64,000 nt of DNA. Origin: Phocoena phocoena. Taxonomy: Eukaryota; Chordata; Mammalia; Artiodactyla; Phocoenidae. The position numbers and the translations under genes were made by a program. This document shows, piece after piece, positions 37,286 to 48,800 of this stretch (its first letter is position 1; each line of letters begins with the position of its first letter). Location: positions 89,136,998 to 89,200,997 of the forward strand of contig NC_089221.1 of the NCBI RefSeq assembly GCF_963924675.1, in the 5' to 3' direction. The notes below the pieces were generated by a model, which worked only from the letters and a program-made list of their open reading frames with translations, was not told the origin of the DNA and did no database searches.

Positions 37286-37498
37286 TGTTTTGGTTTGGTT
37301 TTTTTTGCGGTACGCGGGCCTCCCACTGCCGTGGCCTCTCCCGTCGCGGAGCACAGGCCCCGGACGCGCAGGGTCAGCGGCCATGGCTCACGGGCCCAGC
37401 CGCTCCGCGGCATGCGGGATCCTCCCGGACCGGGGCACGAACTCGCGCCCCCCGCATCGGCAGGCGGACTCCCAACCACTGCGCCACCAGGGAAGCCC
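37286..37498 (-). mobile_element. CHR-2-type SINE inside Tigger1 transposase
   Basis: The target duplication CAGGTTCCACTTTT is at 37272-37285 and 37499-37512. This copy is very GC-rich and keeps many CpGs, so it is probably young. Confidence 0.95.
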
Positions 37499-38373
37499 CA
37501 GGTTCCACTTTTAACTCTAGTTCTCATGCTATTTCTATCACATTTGCAGTTACTCCTTCCACTGAAATCTTGAACCCCTCAAGGTCATTCATGAGGGTTG
37601 GAATCGACTTTTTCCAAACTCCTGTTAATGTTGATACTTTGACCTCTTCCCATGAATCGCAAATGTTTTTCATGGCATCTAGAATGGTGAATTCTTTCCA
37701 GGAGGTTTTCAGTTTAATTTGCCTAGATCCATAAAAAGAATCACTGTCTATGGCAGCTGTAGCCTTACAAAATGTATTTCTTAAATAATAAGAATTGAAA
37801 TTCAGAATTACTCCTTGATCCATGGGCTGCAGAATGGATGTTGTGTTAGCAGGCAAGAAAAGAGCATTAATTTCCTTGTATGTCTCCATCAGAGCTCTTG
37901 GGGGACCAGGTGGCCATTGTCAATGAGCAGTGCTCTTTAGAAAAGCATATTTTTTTCTGAGCAGTAGAAAAGTGGGCTTAAAATATTCAGTAAACCATGT
38001 TGTCAGCAGATGTGCTGCCATCCAGCCTTTGTTCCCCCATTTACAGAGCACAGGCAGAGTAGATTTAGTATAATTCTTAAAGACTCTAGAATTTTTGGAA
38101 TGTTAAATGAGCATTGGCTTCAACTGTAAGTCACCAGCTGCATTAGCCCCTAATAAAAGAGTCAGCCTATCCTTTGAAAATTTGAAGCCAGACATTAACT
38201 TCTCTGCTCTAGCTATGAAAGTCCTAGATGGCATCTTCCAATAGAAGGCTGTTTTGTCTACACTGAAAGCCTATAATTTAGTGTAGACACTTTCATTCAT
38301 TATCTTAGGTAAACCTTCTGGATAACTTGTTGCAGCTTCTACATCAGCACTTGATGCTTCACCTTGCATTTTT

Positions 38374-38660
38374 TTTTTAATTAATTTATTTATTTTTGGC
38401 TGTGTTGGGTCTTCGTTTCTGTGCGAGAGCTTTCTCTAGTTGTGGCAAGTGGGGGCCACTCTTCATCGCGGTGCGCGGGCCTCTCACTGTCACGGCCTCT
38501 CTTGCTGCGGAGCACAGGCTCCAGATGCGCAGGCTCAGTAGTTGTGGCTCATGGGCCCAGTTGCTGCGCGGCATGTGGGATCTTCCCGGACTAGGGCTCG
38601 AACCCGTGTCCGCTGCATTGGCAGGCAGACTCTCAACCACTGCGCCACCAGGGAAGCCCC
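38374..38660 (-). mobile_element. CHR SINE, long form, inside Tigger1
   Basis: About 287 bases, with an extra 3' part ('ggctgtgttgggtcttcgtt') that the short copies lack. The target duplication TCACCTTGCATTTTT is at 38359-38373 and 38661-38675. The long form is also at 53459. Confidence 0.93.
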
Positions 38661-38896
38661 TCACCTTGCATTTTTATGTTATGGTTATGGCTTCTTTTCT
38701 TAAACCTCATGAACCAACCTCTGCCAGCTTCAAACCTTTCTTCTGCAGCTTCCTCACCTCTGTCAGCCTTCATAGAATGAAGAGAGTTAGGACCTTGCTC
38801 TGGATTAGGTTTTGGCTTAAGGGAGTGTTGTGGCTGTTTTGATCTTCCACCCAGACCGCTAGAACTTTCTCCACGTCAACAGCAAGGCTGTTTTGC

Positions 38897-38918
38897 TTTT
38901 TTTTTTTTTTTTTTTTGT
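38897..38918. repeat. T homopolymer within Tigger1
   Basis: A run of about 22 Ts. Confidence 0.8.
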
Positions 38919-39547
38919 CATTTGTGTGTCTACTGGAGCACTTTTCATTTCCTTCAAGAACTTTTCCTTTGCATTCACAGCTTGGCTAACTGGTGCAAGA
39001 GGCCTAGCTTTTGACCTATCTTACCTTTTGATATGTCTTCCTCAACTAAGCTTAATCGTTTCTAGCTTTTGATTTAAAGTGAAAGACGTAGGACTCTTTC
39101 TTTCACTTGAACACTTAGAGGCCACTGTTGGCTTATTAATTGGCCTAATTTCAATTCATTGTGTCTCAAGGAATAGGGAGGCCCAAGGAGAAGGAGAGAG
39201 ATAGGGAAATAGCCAGTTAGTGGAGCAGTCAGAACACATACAACATTTAAAGTTAATTTCACTGTTTTATATGGCTGTAGTTTGTGGTGCCCCAAAACAA
39301 TTACAATAGTAACATCAAAGATCACTGATCACAAGTCACCATAACAAATATAATAATAATGACAAAGTTTGAAATATTGCGAGAATTACCAAAATGGGAC
39401 ACAGAGACACAAAGTGAGCAAGTGCTGTTGGAAAAATGGTACCAATAGACTTGCTCAAAGCAGCGTTGCCAGAAACCTTCAATATGTAAAAAATGTAATA
39501 TCTGCAAAGTGCAGTGCAGTGAAGTACAATAAACCGAGGCCTGCCTG

Positions 39548-39610
39548 GACATGCAATACAGTGCCTAGTACATATTGTAAGTATTCAGTAAGCGTTAGTG
39601 GTGGCTTCTT
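39548..39610 (+). repeat. MIR, right part
   Basis: 'acagtgcctagtacatattg' then 'agtattcagtaagcgttag' is the 3' end of the MIR begun at 36190. The word GTGCCTA occurs on both sides of Tigger1 (36400-36406 and 39558-39564). Confidence 0.7.
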
Positions 39611-40573
39611 GGTTTAATATCTTCTTGTTTTGTTGCTAGAAGCATATAACCTATAGATATGTGTTGAACAAAAAAATTAAATTTTAAAAATCACAAGCTT
39701 GGATGTCTAGTATGACCAAAGATACTTATAGAATCTTAATGCAGGAAGGGCTCTTATAGATGCTTTATCCTCCTCACTTTAAAGTGTGAATGAGAAACTT
39801 AGGCTTTAAAAGGTCACATAGCTGGTAACTGGCGGTGCTTGATAGAACACAGGCAGTGTTCTTTACTTCAGCCTGACACTTCCCGAAAAAGCAGGTGGCA
39901 CTGAAAGCCCTGCCAGAGGCAGCGTGGGGCCCCTGCTATTGCCACTCTTGTGCACAGCCGAGACCCTAGCATGTTCTTTCAGCAGCACTGCCCACCAGCA
40001 CCATTGTTGATACATAACACCCTCAAGCCGTTGCCCCAAAGTTTCCCAACCTCCTATTCCTCTGGATTCTTGCTGGCAAAAAACAACTACTGATTCTAAA
40101 TAATTTAGACTAAAAACAAACCAAATGAACTTACTGTAAGTAGCCCATTGAGCTGGTAGGGCAGCTGGAACCTAGACTCAAAAACGGACAGGAGCGAACA
40201 GGGCCAACCTGCAGTCAAAATTACATCATAGTAACAGTCTGTGGCCATTGGAGGGATACTCAAGCCACCCTGCTGGACTCCACATTCCAGCAGGGTGGCA
40301 TGAGTACTGGCTACCATGAGGCAACCATCTCAGGCTATCCCCTGACCCTCACCCCACAAAGCCACATCCAGTTGGCCAAGACTGGTTTTATCCACCATAT
40401 CCTTCCCCTCCCCAAGTGCATTAGCTTCTGAGAGTGAGACTATTTGCTGCTCTTCAAGTTTAATCATAGGAGGCAGTGCCTTTTTTTTTATTTTAATGGT
40501 TTCTATGGGAACTTCTTACTAATACCTTTCAATAAAATCATTGCCTTTGACATAAATTAGAATTAGGATTAAA
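39611..40573. other. Intergenic DNA
   Basis: About 39720-39860 resembles an ancient MIR-like fragment ('aatgagaaacttaggctt'). No gene. Confidence 0.5.
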
Positions 40574-40587
40574 AGTACATGTAATTT

Positions 40588-41978
40588 CTGCTCTTGGATT
40601 GGAAGAATTAATATTGTTAAAATGGCCATACTACCCAAAGCAACCTAGAGATTTAATGCAGTTCCTATCAAAATACCCATGACAAAAAAAAAAAAAATAC
40701 CCATGACATTTTTCACAAGACTAGAATAATCCTTAAATGTATATGGAACCACAAAACACCCAGAATTGCCAAAGCTATCCTGAGGAAAAAGAACAAAGCT
40801 GGAGGCATAACCCTCCCAGACTCCAGACAATGCTATAAAGCTACAGTAATCAAAACAGAGTGGTATTGGCACAAAAACAGACATATGGATCAATGGAACA
40901 GAATAGAGAGTTCAGAAATAAACGCACACACCTATGGTCAATTAATCTTTGACAAAGGAACAATGGAGAAAAGACAGTCTCTTCAGCAAGTGGTGCTGGG
41001 AAAGCTGGACAGCTGCATGTAAATCAATGAAGTTAGAACACTCCTCCACACCATACACAAGAATAAACTCAAAATGGTTTAAAGTCCTAAATATAAGACA
41101 CGACACCATAGAACTCCTGGAAGATAACATAGGCAAAGCATTCTCTGACATAAATCATAGCAATATTTTCTTGGATCAGTCTCCCAAGGAAAGAAAAGCA
41201 AAAATAAACAAATGGTACCTAATTAAACTTAGAAGATTTTGCATAGAAAACCATAAACAAAACAAAAGGACAACCTATGGAATGGGAGAAAATATTTGTA
41301 AACAATGCAACTGACAAGCGGTTAATATCTAAAATATATACAACTCAATATAGAAAAGACAAACATCCCAATCAAAAAATTGGCAGAAGACCTAAACACA
41401 CATTTCTCCTAGGAAGACATACACACATAGCCAATAAGCACATGAAAAGATTCTCAACATCGCTAATTATTAGAGAAATGTAAATCAAAACCACAATGAG
41501 GTATCACCTCACTTCAGTCAGAATGGCCATCATCAAAAAGTCTCCAAAGAATAAATGCTGGAGAGAGTGTGGAAAATGCTCCTACACTGTTGGTAGGAAT
41601 GTAAATTGGTGCAGCCACTGTGGAAAAAGTATGGAGCTCCCTTAAAAAAACTAAAAATTGACCTACCATATGATCCAGCAATCCCACTCCTGGGCATATA
41701 TCAGGAAAAGATGAAAACTCTAATTTGAAAAGATACATGCACCCCAATGTTCATAGAAGCACTATTTACAAAAGCCAAGACACGGAAACAACTTAAATGT
41801 CCATCAACAGAGGAATGGATCAAGAAGACATGGTACATATGTACAATGGAATGTTACTCAGCCATAACAAAGAATAAAATATTGCCGTTTGCAGCAACAT
41901 GGATGGACCTAGAGAATATAATACTAAGTGAAGTAAGTTAGAGAAAGGCAAATATTATATCACTTGTATGTGGAATCT
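40588..41978 (+). pseudogene. L1-F ORF2 C-terminal fragment
   Basis: Broken frames at 40949-41314, 41277-41483 and 41747-41941 keep typical ORF2 C-terminal text (for example 'KTWYICTMECYSAI'). The Cys-rich motif near 41560 is partly lost. No endonuclease or polymerase core. Confidence 0.85.
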
Positions 41979-41991
41979 AAAAATTAATACA
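40588..41991 (+). mobile_element. L1-F: older 5'-truncated L1, left part
   Basis: This is the distal ORF2 of an older L1 (L1MA-like) with many stops. The 14-bp duplication AGTACATGTAATTT at 40574-40587 and 42789-42802 marks the whole element. A nested L1 3' end interrupts it at 41992. An A run near 40685 sits between repeats of 'tacccatgaca'. Confidence 0.9.
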
Positions 41992-42433
41992 TGGACCTAG
42001 AGACTGTCATATAGAGTGAAGTAAGTCAGAAAGAGGAAAACAAATATAGTATATTAACACATATATGTGGAATCTAGAAAAAATGGTACAGATGATCTTA
42101 TTTGCAAAGCAGAAATAGAGACACAGATGTAGAGAACAAACATACGGATACCAAGGGGGAAGGGGGATGTAGGGTGAATTGGGAAATTGGGATTGACATA
42201 TATTTACTACTGATACTATGTATAAAATAGATAACTAATGAGAACCTACTGTAAAGCACAGGGAGCTCTACTCAGTGCTCTGTGGTGACCTAAATGGGAG
42301 GAAATCCAAAAAAGAGGGATATATGTATACGTATAGCTGATTCACTTTGCTGTACAGCAGAAACTAACACAACATTGTAAAGCAACCATATTCAATAAAA
42401 ATTAATTTAAAAAAGTAAAATAAAATAAAAAGT
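41992..42433 (+). mobile_element. Younger L1 3' end nested in L1-F
   Basis: About 440 bases of L1 3' end. The target duplication AAAAATTAATACA is at 41979-41991 and 42434-42446. Its 3'UTR keeps the 'cagggagctctactcagtgc' segment, so it is of the long type. Confidence 0.92.
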
Positions 42434-42446
42434 AAAAATTAATACA

Positions 42447-42788
42447 AATGAATCTATGTACAAAACAGAAACAGACTCACAGACATAGAGGACAAACTTA
42501 TGGTTACCAAAGGAAAAGGGGAGGTTGGTGGGATAAAATAGGAGTACAGGATTAACAGGTACAAACTACTATACATAAAACAGATAAGCAATAAGGATTT
42601 ACTGTATAACACAGGGAATTGTATTCAACATCTTGTAATAACCTATGATGGAAAATAATCTGAAAAAATATGTATATGTATAATGGAATCACTTTGCTGT
42701 ACCTCTGAAACTAACACTATATTGTAAATCAACTACACGTCAATAAAATAAAAAAAAAAATTTACAGCACCAAAAAAATAATAATAAT
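42447..42788 (+). mobile_element. L1-F, right part (3'UTR and tail)
   Basis: It continues the older L1 after the nested copy, from 'aatgaatctatgtacaaaac' to an A-rich tail with ATAATAAT units. Confidence 0.88.
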
Positions 42789-42802
42789 AGTACATGTAAT
42801 TT

Positions 42803-44149
42803 TCATGGAGTTAAAAATTGAATACAGCGTATAATAATGGAGTGCTAAAGTTACTCTAGCTGTGCTAAAAATCTTAATATATTCACTGTTAGAGCCCCTT
42901 TAGAGATTTTTTTCCCTTTCATAAACCCCACAGTAGTAGGCTAACGAAGTTACAACTCTAAGTTTGATAGGATTGTGACTATGACAGGAACAAATTATAT
43001 TTAAAACATATCTTAAAATTAAAGTGTAAAATTTTTTAAATTTCATAAGGACATTACAAAGATACTGTGTTGTCTTGTACTCTACATGTTGCTCAAATGT
43101 TTGGTGTGTATTTCTCTATTCTCACCAAAGTGATTGTAAGTTCCTTGAGAGCATAAGGGAGGCTGTACCTTGTATTATTTTCTTGGGCCCCACAGACCTC
43201 CAGTATTCTGTGAATAGCAGACATTTAATGAATGAATCGCTGGCTGGTGTACTAAATGAATATATACATGCACTATGCATTGCTTTTCCAGGAGTAGATT
43301 TATATTAATTTGCAGTCACTTTCTTGCTCTTCATCACAATGAGAACCACTGGCATGAGGTAGAGTCTGTGGCTGCAGAACATGTGGGTTTTCCTGAAATT
43401 GGGATTCTATCTTGTTAGGCTACACCAAATATTAGTTCCTTTGCCTCTGCCAGATTCATGTGTCATGAATTCTGCTTAGTCATGAGAGATAGAACAAATT
43501 CACACTCCAGAAGGGTGGCAAGGGCAGCCTGTGCCCTTGGGCAAGTTCTTCACCTTGCTTGTACATGCAGACCATAATGGTACCTCCTCCTCTTGGGATC
43601 ATCCTAAGAATTAGAAGAATGAATAATGGCCTCTGACAAGCACTCCAACAACACTAATCGTTGTTATTACTTCTCTCTGTGCGTGTGTAGGTAAGAATGC
43701 TGCACTAGTGAACTCATAGGTTCCATCCTTGGTGGCCCAGTTGTTGGCCACACCCCCTCTTGTACTGTCCTTAGGGCAGGGTTGGTAAACACAATGAAGT
43801 CACGGGGGCTGGAGGTTTTGGTGAGAGGTATAAACCTATAAAGGACTCTACTGTAGGTTTTAAGATGAAGGAATGAAGGTGTTTCTAAAACATTTCTATA
43901 TATTACAGAGATAGGAGAGCAAATGGAGATGTGGGGTATTCTATATGATTAAAATATCACATGGTTAACGTTTGTAAAAATTTTTAACCTAACTTTGGTG
44001 TTGTAATTGAGCTACTAATGCCACTTGTGTTTCAGGCAGTGTGGGATGAGTTGTTTTCCCATCTTATTATGTAGAGATGTGCACAATTGATAAAATAAAA
44101 ATTTATTTTCTAAGGCAAGTCAAGGAAAATTTAAACGTAAAAAATTTCC
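42803..44149. other. Intergenic DNA with an L2 fragment
   Basis: L2 3' sequence lies at about 43075-43260. No gene elsewhere in this stretch. Confidence 0.5.
43075..43260 (+). repeat. L2 LINE 3' fragment
   Basis: 'attgtaagttccttgagagc' and 'tttaatgaatgaatcgct' match the L2 3' end in order. Confidence 0.6.
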
Positions 44150-44571
44150 CTGCCCTTTGACCTTTTCTCTCCCTTTTACTGTGCACAGTGTATCCTCATG
44201 ATGCGTCCACCAAACTTCCCCCTCCGCAGAAATAGCTGCTCAGCCATTCAGAGCAACATATCCTAGCATCAACAAGACAACTCCTTAGAAGGTAACCTTC
44301 CTGCTTAATCTTGGAAGGGGCCACAATGATCCATGACCCACTACTCGTTTTGTATGCTTAGATCTGGATTGTGTAAACCGTCAATGATATGTTATTTAAT
44401 GTACAGCCTTCTGTCTCAAAAACTTATATGTAAAACTGTGCTTTGACCTTACCTAGTAGAACAGTTCTTGGACCTTTCTGAGAGGCTGTTCCCAGATGAT
44501 AGTCCTCAATTTGGCTCATATAAAATCTTCCATTTTTTTCTTAGATTGACTGATTAATTTTTTTGTCGACA
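44150..44571 (+). mobile_element. Solo LTR (ERV1-like)
   Basis: It ends TTTTTTGTCGACA after a T-rich run, with 'gagaggctgttcccagatga' upstream as in the LTR at 24088. The left edge is uncertain. The family is inferred from this shared layout only. Confidence 0.55.
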
Positions 44572-45330
44572 AACCAAAGATAGCACCTCCAATTTTACTT
44601 CTTAGAATTTACTGTATTCTCAAAGATGCTCATATTTAGATTGACGTTGATTGGTGCATTGTTTGTAATAGCAGAATGTTGTAAGTGTAGTACATATCAC
44701 CACCACCACCCCCCCCCCCCCCGGCGCACACACACACAACTGGGGAGTGGTTAAATAATTTGTAGTGGATGGATACTGTGGACACTGTGTGGTTTACGGT
44801 CAATTAGCATTCAGCACCCATTTCTACCCCTCTCTATGTTCTTTCCCAAAGGAGAAAACTATTTTTCTCAAACTCACTTACAGATAGGCTTCTGGATGAG
44901 AATTTGCTTCCACCAATGGGAAGTGTGTGTGTGTGTGAGCCTTGGAAGCCGGAAGTTAGAGGGAGGCCTCCTTCGTAATGAGCTGCCAGCTTATTAGTAT
45001 TTGCAGCTAGTCTTAACATTCCAATGTCTCATTATCTCCCTTGTCATTATCTAGAGGCAGCAGCCCAGATGCAGCAGTCAGAGTCTAGTCACCAGCTTCA
45101 GGGGGAACTGAGGCAGCTGTGGGGCGCTAGCAGTAGAAACATCAGCAATTTGCCAACCTCTGGATCATAGTGGTGTGTCCTTGAAATCAGTATTTGGTAA
45201 CACATCACTGTCTTCTGCTTCTTGAACCCAAACTACAATTTTGTAAGCACCTAATTTAAATCCCTTTCTATCTGAAGTACTTACTTAGAGTGATTTCTGT
45301 TTCCTGCACTAAATTCTGACAGATAAAAAT
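44572..45330. other. Intergenic DNA with microsatellites
   Basis: A compound CAC / poly(C) / CA repeat at 44699-44739 and a short TG run near 44925-44939. No gene. Confidence 0.5.
44699..44739. repeat. Compound (CAC)n-(C)n-(CA)n repeat
   Basis: CAC units lead into about 15 Cs, then GGCG, then CA units. Confidence 0.9.
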
Positions 45331-45339
45331 ACTATATGG

Positions 45340-45555
45340 GGCTTCCCTTGTGGCGCAGTGGTTGAGAGTCCGCCTGCTGATGCAGGGGACACGGGTTCGT
45401 GCCCCAGTCCGGGAAGGTCCCACATGCCGCGGAGCGGCTGGGCCCGTGAGCCATGGCTGCTGAGCCTGTGCATCTGGAGCCTGTGCTCTGCAACGGGAGA
45501 GGCCACAACAGTGAGAGGCCCGCGTACTGCAAAAAAACCCAAAAAAACAAAAAAA
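45340..45555 (+). mobile_element. CHR-2-type SINE (short form)
   Basis: The target duplication ACTATATGG is at 45331-45339 and 45556-45564. The tail is A-rich with CCC and C interruptions. Confidence 0.93.
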
Positions 45556-45714
45556 ACTATATGGCTGTCAAGAAGAATTAAAATAGCTATGGGCTGTAGA
45601 ACAATATTCAAGTTATAGCATTAGAGTACAAAAATAAAAGTAGAGAATAGTGTGTAAAGTATATTTTCATTTGTGTAAAAATTAAGTGTGTGTGTATATT
45701 AACTTATATTGTTG

Positions 45715-46015
45715 ACGTGAAACAAATGACTGCCAGATATTTCTCCAGCAAGGATGGGTTTATTCTGGATCAGCAAAGAATTGCAGTTGGGGGTCTGAAA
45801 CCACCTGCATGCAAGTCACCACCTGGCAAGGGAAAAAGAAGTCTTTTATAGAGAGGAAAAGGAAGTTGGGAGGGCTGTAGTAAACAGAGTCCATGGCTTT
45901 TCATTGGCTGAGTCCCTGCCAGGAAAGAAGAGAAGTCTTTTTCCTGGCCTCTGTTATTGTGACAGGGCATGAGAGTTCCCCATTCTGGCCTCCCAACCCT
46001 ATTTAATTATGGTTT
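45715..46015 (-). mobile_element. Possible LTR fragment
   Basis: Read on the minus strand it contains AATAAACCC near 45760 close to its 3' side, in the manner of a retroviral LTR, and is more GC-rich than its flanks. Family not identified. Confidence 0.4.
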
Positions 46016-47833
46016 CTGTTTATTAATTTTTTTTACAACATATACGTACACATATATGCTTCTTTATATGTAGAAAAAATTCAAAAAGTTTATATAAGAA
46101 AATGAAATCAGTAATTGCCTCTGGGAAAACAAAAATGGAGTCTGGGATAGGAAAGAGCTTTACATTTCATTTATATACCCCTTAAAGTGTTGACTTTCTT
46201 TTTATGTGTTTATGAAATACATTTTTTTCAATTAAAAACATTTTTAATTATAAGAAAATGGCAAGTTTTTGTAACAATTTGCAAGCAAAAGGAAAAACAC
46301 CCATTAACCCACCAACCTGACATATTATCATGTGTTTTCGTGTATGTTTTCTCTAAATCTTACAGAAAGATATGAACACAGACTACTTTATAGTCCAGTT
46401 TGGTTTTTTGTCTGTTTGTTTTGTTTTTGTTCTGCTTATCATATATAACTAGCACTTAGGAAGTACTGTTCATTTGTCAGGTATAATGGTTAGAAGTTTC
46501 CTTGAATTATATTTCATTGAAACTAAGATGTTATTGATGGTAAGATGCACCATTACCTTATGTATCATTAAGAAAGGAATTTTTTTAAAAAACTGCCTGC
46601 TAAATTCTTACACAAACCCCACATAGGCTTTCTCCCTCAAATGAACCATGTATCTCTGGAATTTAAGCAACTTCCATCTGAAGGCAACAGGACATTTCTG
46701 ACACACTGATGCTACCACTCTGATGATGGTTTTACAGAAGGCATGAATTGGTCAGACCAACCTCTCACTGCTTTGAGATTTCTTTCATCTCTTTCAAGCT
46801 ATTTCACAGTTTCTCTGGCCTTTAATGGCATTGGCTGGTGTATGACAGGCTCATCTCACAGTGACAAAATGCAACACAGCTTTCTCTTCAAGGTTGCTTT
46901 GCATGAATGTGTGGAATTGCAATCTTTCAGGGACAAATATTTGTTTGCTAGGATCGTATATAAGCCCTCCTGCTCTACTTCTGTACCTTGTCCATACACA
47001 ATAACATTTATTTCCATGCTGAATCATAGTGTAATTTTAAGGCACTTAAAATGGCAGTTAAATTCAAATTGTGTGGTGCCACGATGTACATAATTCAGTT
47101 GATGTGACAATCACATGAACAGAGATGGCCAGGTTTACATGTGTAAACAATACCAACTCTGTGATTATAAGATACCTTCAACTATAAGTCACAGCCCAGT
47201 ATCAGAGATGTTAAAATAAATGTGAAAAAAATATTCTCCTTAGAGTAGATGAAACATGATCCATTTGATCCTCAAACAACTTTTAAGTCAATTCTATTAA
47301 GCCTCAAGTAAGAAAACTGGGAAACAAGGAGGTTATCAAGGTATTTAGCTATTAAAAAGCAGGTCTTTTAAAAATGTAGTCAATCTGGTTCTGATGCCCA
47401 GAGTCTTAATCAGTAAGCTATGTTGTCCTCTTGTTGTTATAAAACTTTTCCTTTATTGCTACATACTATTCATAATATGGCTGCTTAGTATTCCATTAAA
47501 AGGACAAATCAGAATTTAATAATTATCAAATATTAGATAGATTGCTTCTAATTTTCCCATCATGAGTTATGCAATTAACGTATCAATGCATATGGCTTTT
47601 CACAACCCAAAGAAATATATTTTATTTTTTTAATATAAAAACAACACATCTTCTAGAAATTTTGGAAAATTATAAAGAAGCAAACAACAAAGTTATTATA
47701 ATTTCATCACCTAGGGGCAGTCATTGTCAACATGGTAGGAAGTTTCTTTTCAGTTTTGTCCATAAGCCTTTTCGTATAGTTAAGATTATGGTGGAAATAC
47801 CTTTCCATGTTCTACTTTATTCTCTTAGAGTGT
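46016..47833. other. Intergenic DNA, partly old L1M 3'UTR-like
   Basis: About 46150-46400 and 47450-47830 look like AT-rich L1M 3'UTR. The frame at 46743-47093 (116 codons, plus) has no known domain and lies in sequence I cannot assign to a repeat. I treat it as a chance frame. Confidence 0.4.
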
Positions 47834-47966
47834 TGTATTAGTTTCCTGTGGCTGCCATAACAAATTATCATGAACTTTGTACCTTAAAACAACAGAAACC
47901 TATTCTCTCACAGTTCTGGAGGCCAGAAATCCAAAATCAAGCAGTGAACAGGGCCACTATACTCCC
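47834..47966 (-). mobile_element. MLT1-type LTR fragment
   Basis: 'tgtattagtttcctgtggct' and 'ctcacagttctggaggcc' are the reverse of the 3' end of an MLT1-type LTR. Confidence 0.8.
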
Positions 47967-48140
47967 TTAATCATAAGTGATCAAAACATGTTGCTTTTAT
48001 AATGTTCTAAGATTATAATCATAAATGAAGAGCGTAATAACCAGTTGTGAATACTGGCACCTCATTGCATTCTCTTTAGAAGCTAGACACACTCAAATCA
48101 AGGAAGACTCATTCTCTATAGTCAGTAATCAACACTTTTC

Positions 48141-48277
48141 CTTTTTAAATTTTATTTATTTATTTATTTAGGCCCTGCCACGTGGTTTGCAGGACCTTAG
48201 TTCCCCAACCAGGGATTGAACCCTGGCCCGGCAGTGAAAGCACTGAGTCCTAACCGCTGGACTGCCAGGGGATTCCC
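48141..48277 (-). mobile_element. tRNA-derived SINE, older short CHR-like copy
   Basis: A reverse copy of the SINE head and a little body, with an imperfect head ('cactgagtcctaaccgctgg') and an ATTT tail. The target duplication AATCAACACTTTTC is at 48127-48140 and 48278-48291. Confidence 0.9.
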
Positions 48278-48611
48278 AATCAACACTTTTCTTGTTGCTT
48301 TAAAATTGGCTTGGAGAGATGTGGATGTGACTCATTTGTGACTGTGGCAAGTGACGATGTGACTTCATCAAGTTGACGGGTCCTGTGCCCTGTGTGTACC
48401 ACTTTCCTAAATAAGGCTAGACACGTTTGCTTCAGGTAAGTGTTCAAAACACAACAAAAATACTGAGAAATTTCCACAGTCCTGGTGAATATCTCATTGA
48501 ACAATGTTGCTTTATAAAGAGCTGTGTTGGATTTGTAAAGGTTGCTGTCCTCTATATTCAGGTGGTTAATTTGAATGTAGAACTACCATTTTAAACTAAA
48601 GAATGGATTTG

Positions 48612-48800
48612 CTGGAGAGGCAGTGCTTTGTGAAAAGAGGAAATATGAAGTCAGATCTGGATTCAAATGCTGGCTCTGGCTGCTTTATTTTCTATAACAT
48701 TTGGGAATTTAACCTACCTTTAAGAGTAAATGAAGATGATAAGGAGTATTTAGACATTTGTGAAGATTAGAGATGGAGTATATAAAAAATATTGCACAGC
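48612..48800 (+). repeat. MIR
   Basis: 'gatctggattcaaatgctgg' and the following text match MIR in plus orientation, diverged. Confidence 0.6.

Larger units (their letters stand above)
36835..39125 (-). pseudogene. Tigger1 transposase, dead
   Basis: Tigger transposases are pogo-like DDE enzymes that cut and paste the element at TA sites. The N-terminal region (VASKCSSERKS, near 39093-39125) has GTG in place of the start ATG. The longest readable pieces are 37524-37889 ('[18 protein letters not shown]', the DDE-domain region), about 37111-37285 ('ELLQSDDKTLMNE') and 36899-37123 ('INLVDKAAAGFERTDS'). Two SINEs (37286-37498, 38374-38660) and several frameshifts break it. The order is right to left, as expected for the minus strand. 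Confidence 0.88.
36409..39547 (-). mobile_element. Tigger1 DNA transposon, split by three SINEs
   Basis: The element runs from a left terminal repeat (AGGCATATCTCAGAGA-like, 36410 onward) to a right one ending near AAACCGAGGCCTGCCTG (39531-39547). The ends are diverged inverted repeats of the Tigger1 type. Between them is a degraded pogo/Tigger transposase on the minus strand. SINEs at 36506-36719, 37286-37498 and 38374-38660 each have their own target duplication. Without them it is about 2.42 kb, full-length for Tigger1. It sits in a MIR. Confidence 0.9.

Noticed and set aside
37111..37527. 138-codon minus frame mixing a SINE-like peptide and a Tigger-like peptide
   Set aside because: It is an accidental fusion across the boundary of the SINE at 37286-37498 and the Tigger1 transposase, not an exonised gene.
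46743..47093. 116-codon plus-strand frame outside clear repeats
   Set aside because: No domain, no signal peptide, no sign of neighbouring exons, and no Kozak-like context that I trust. Cross-species comparison could reopen this.
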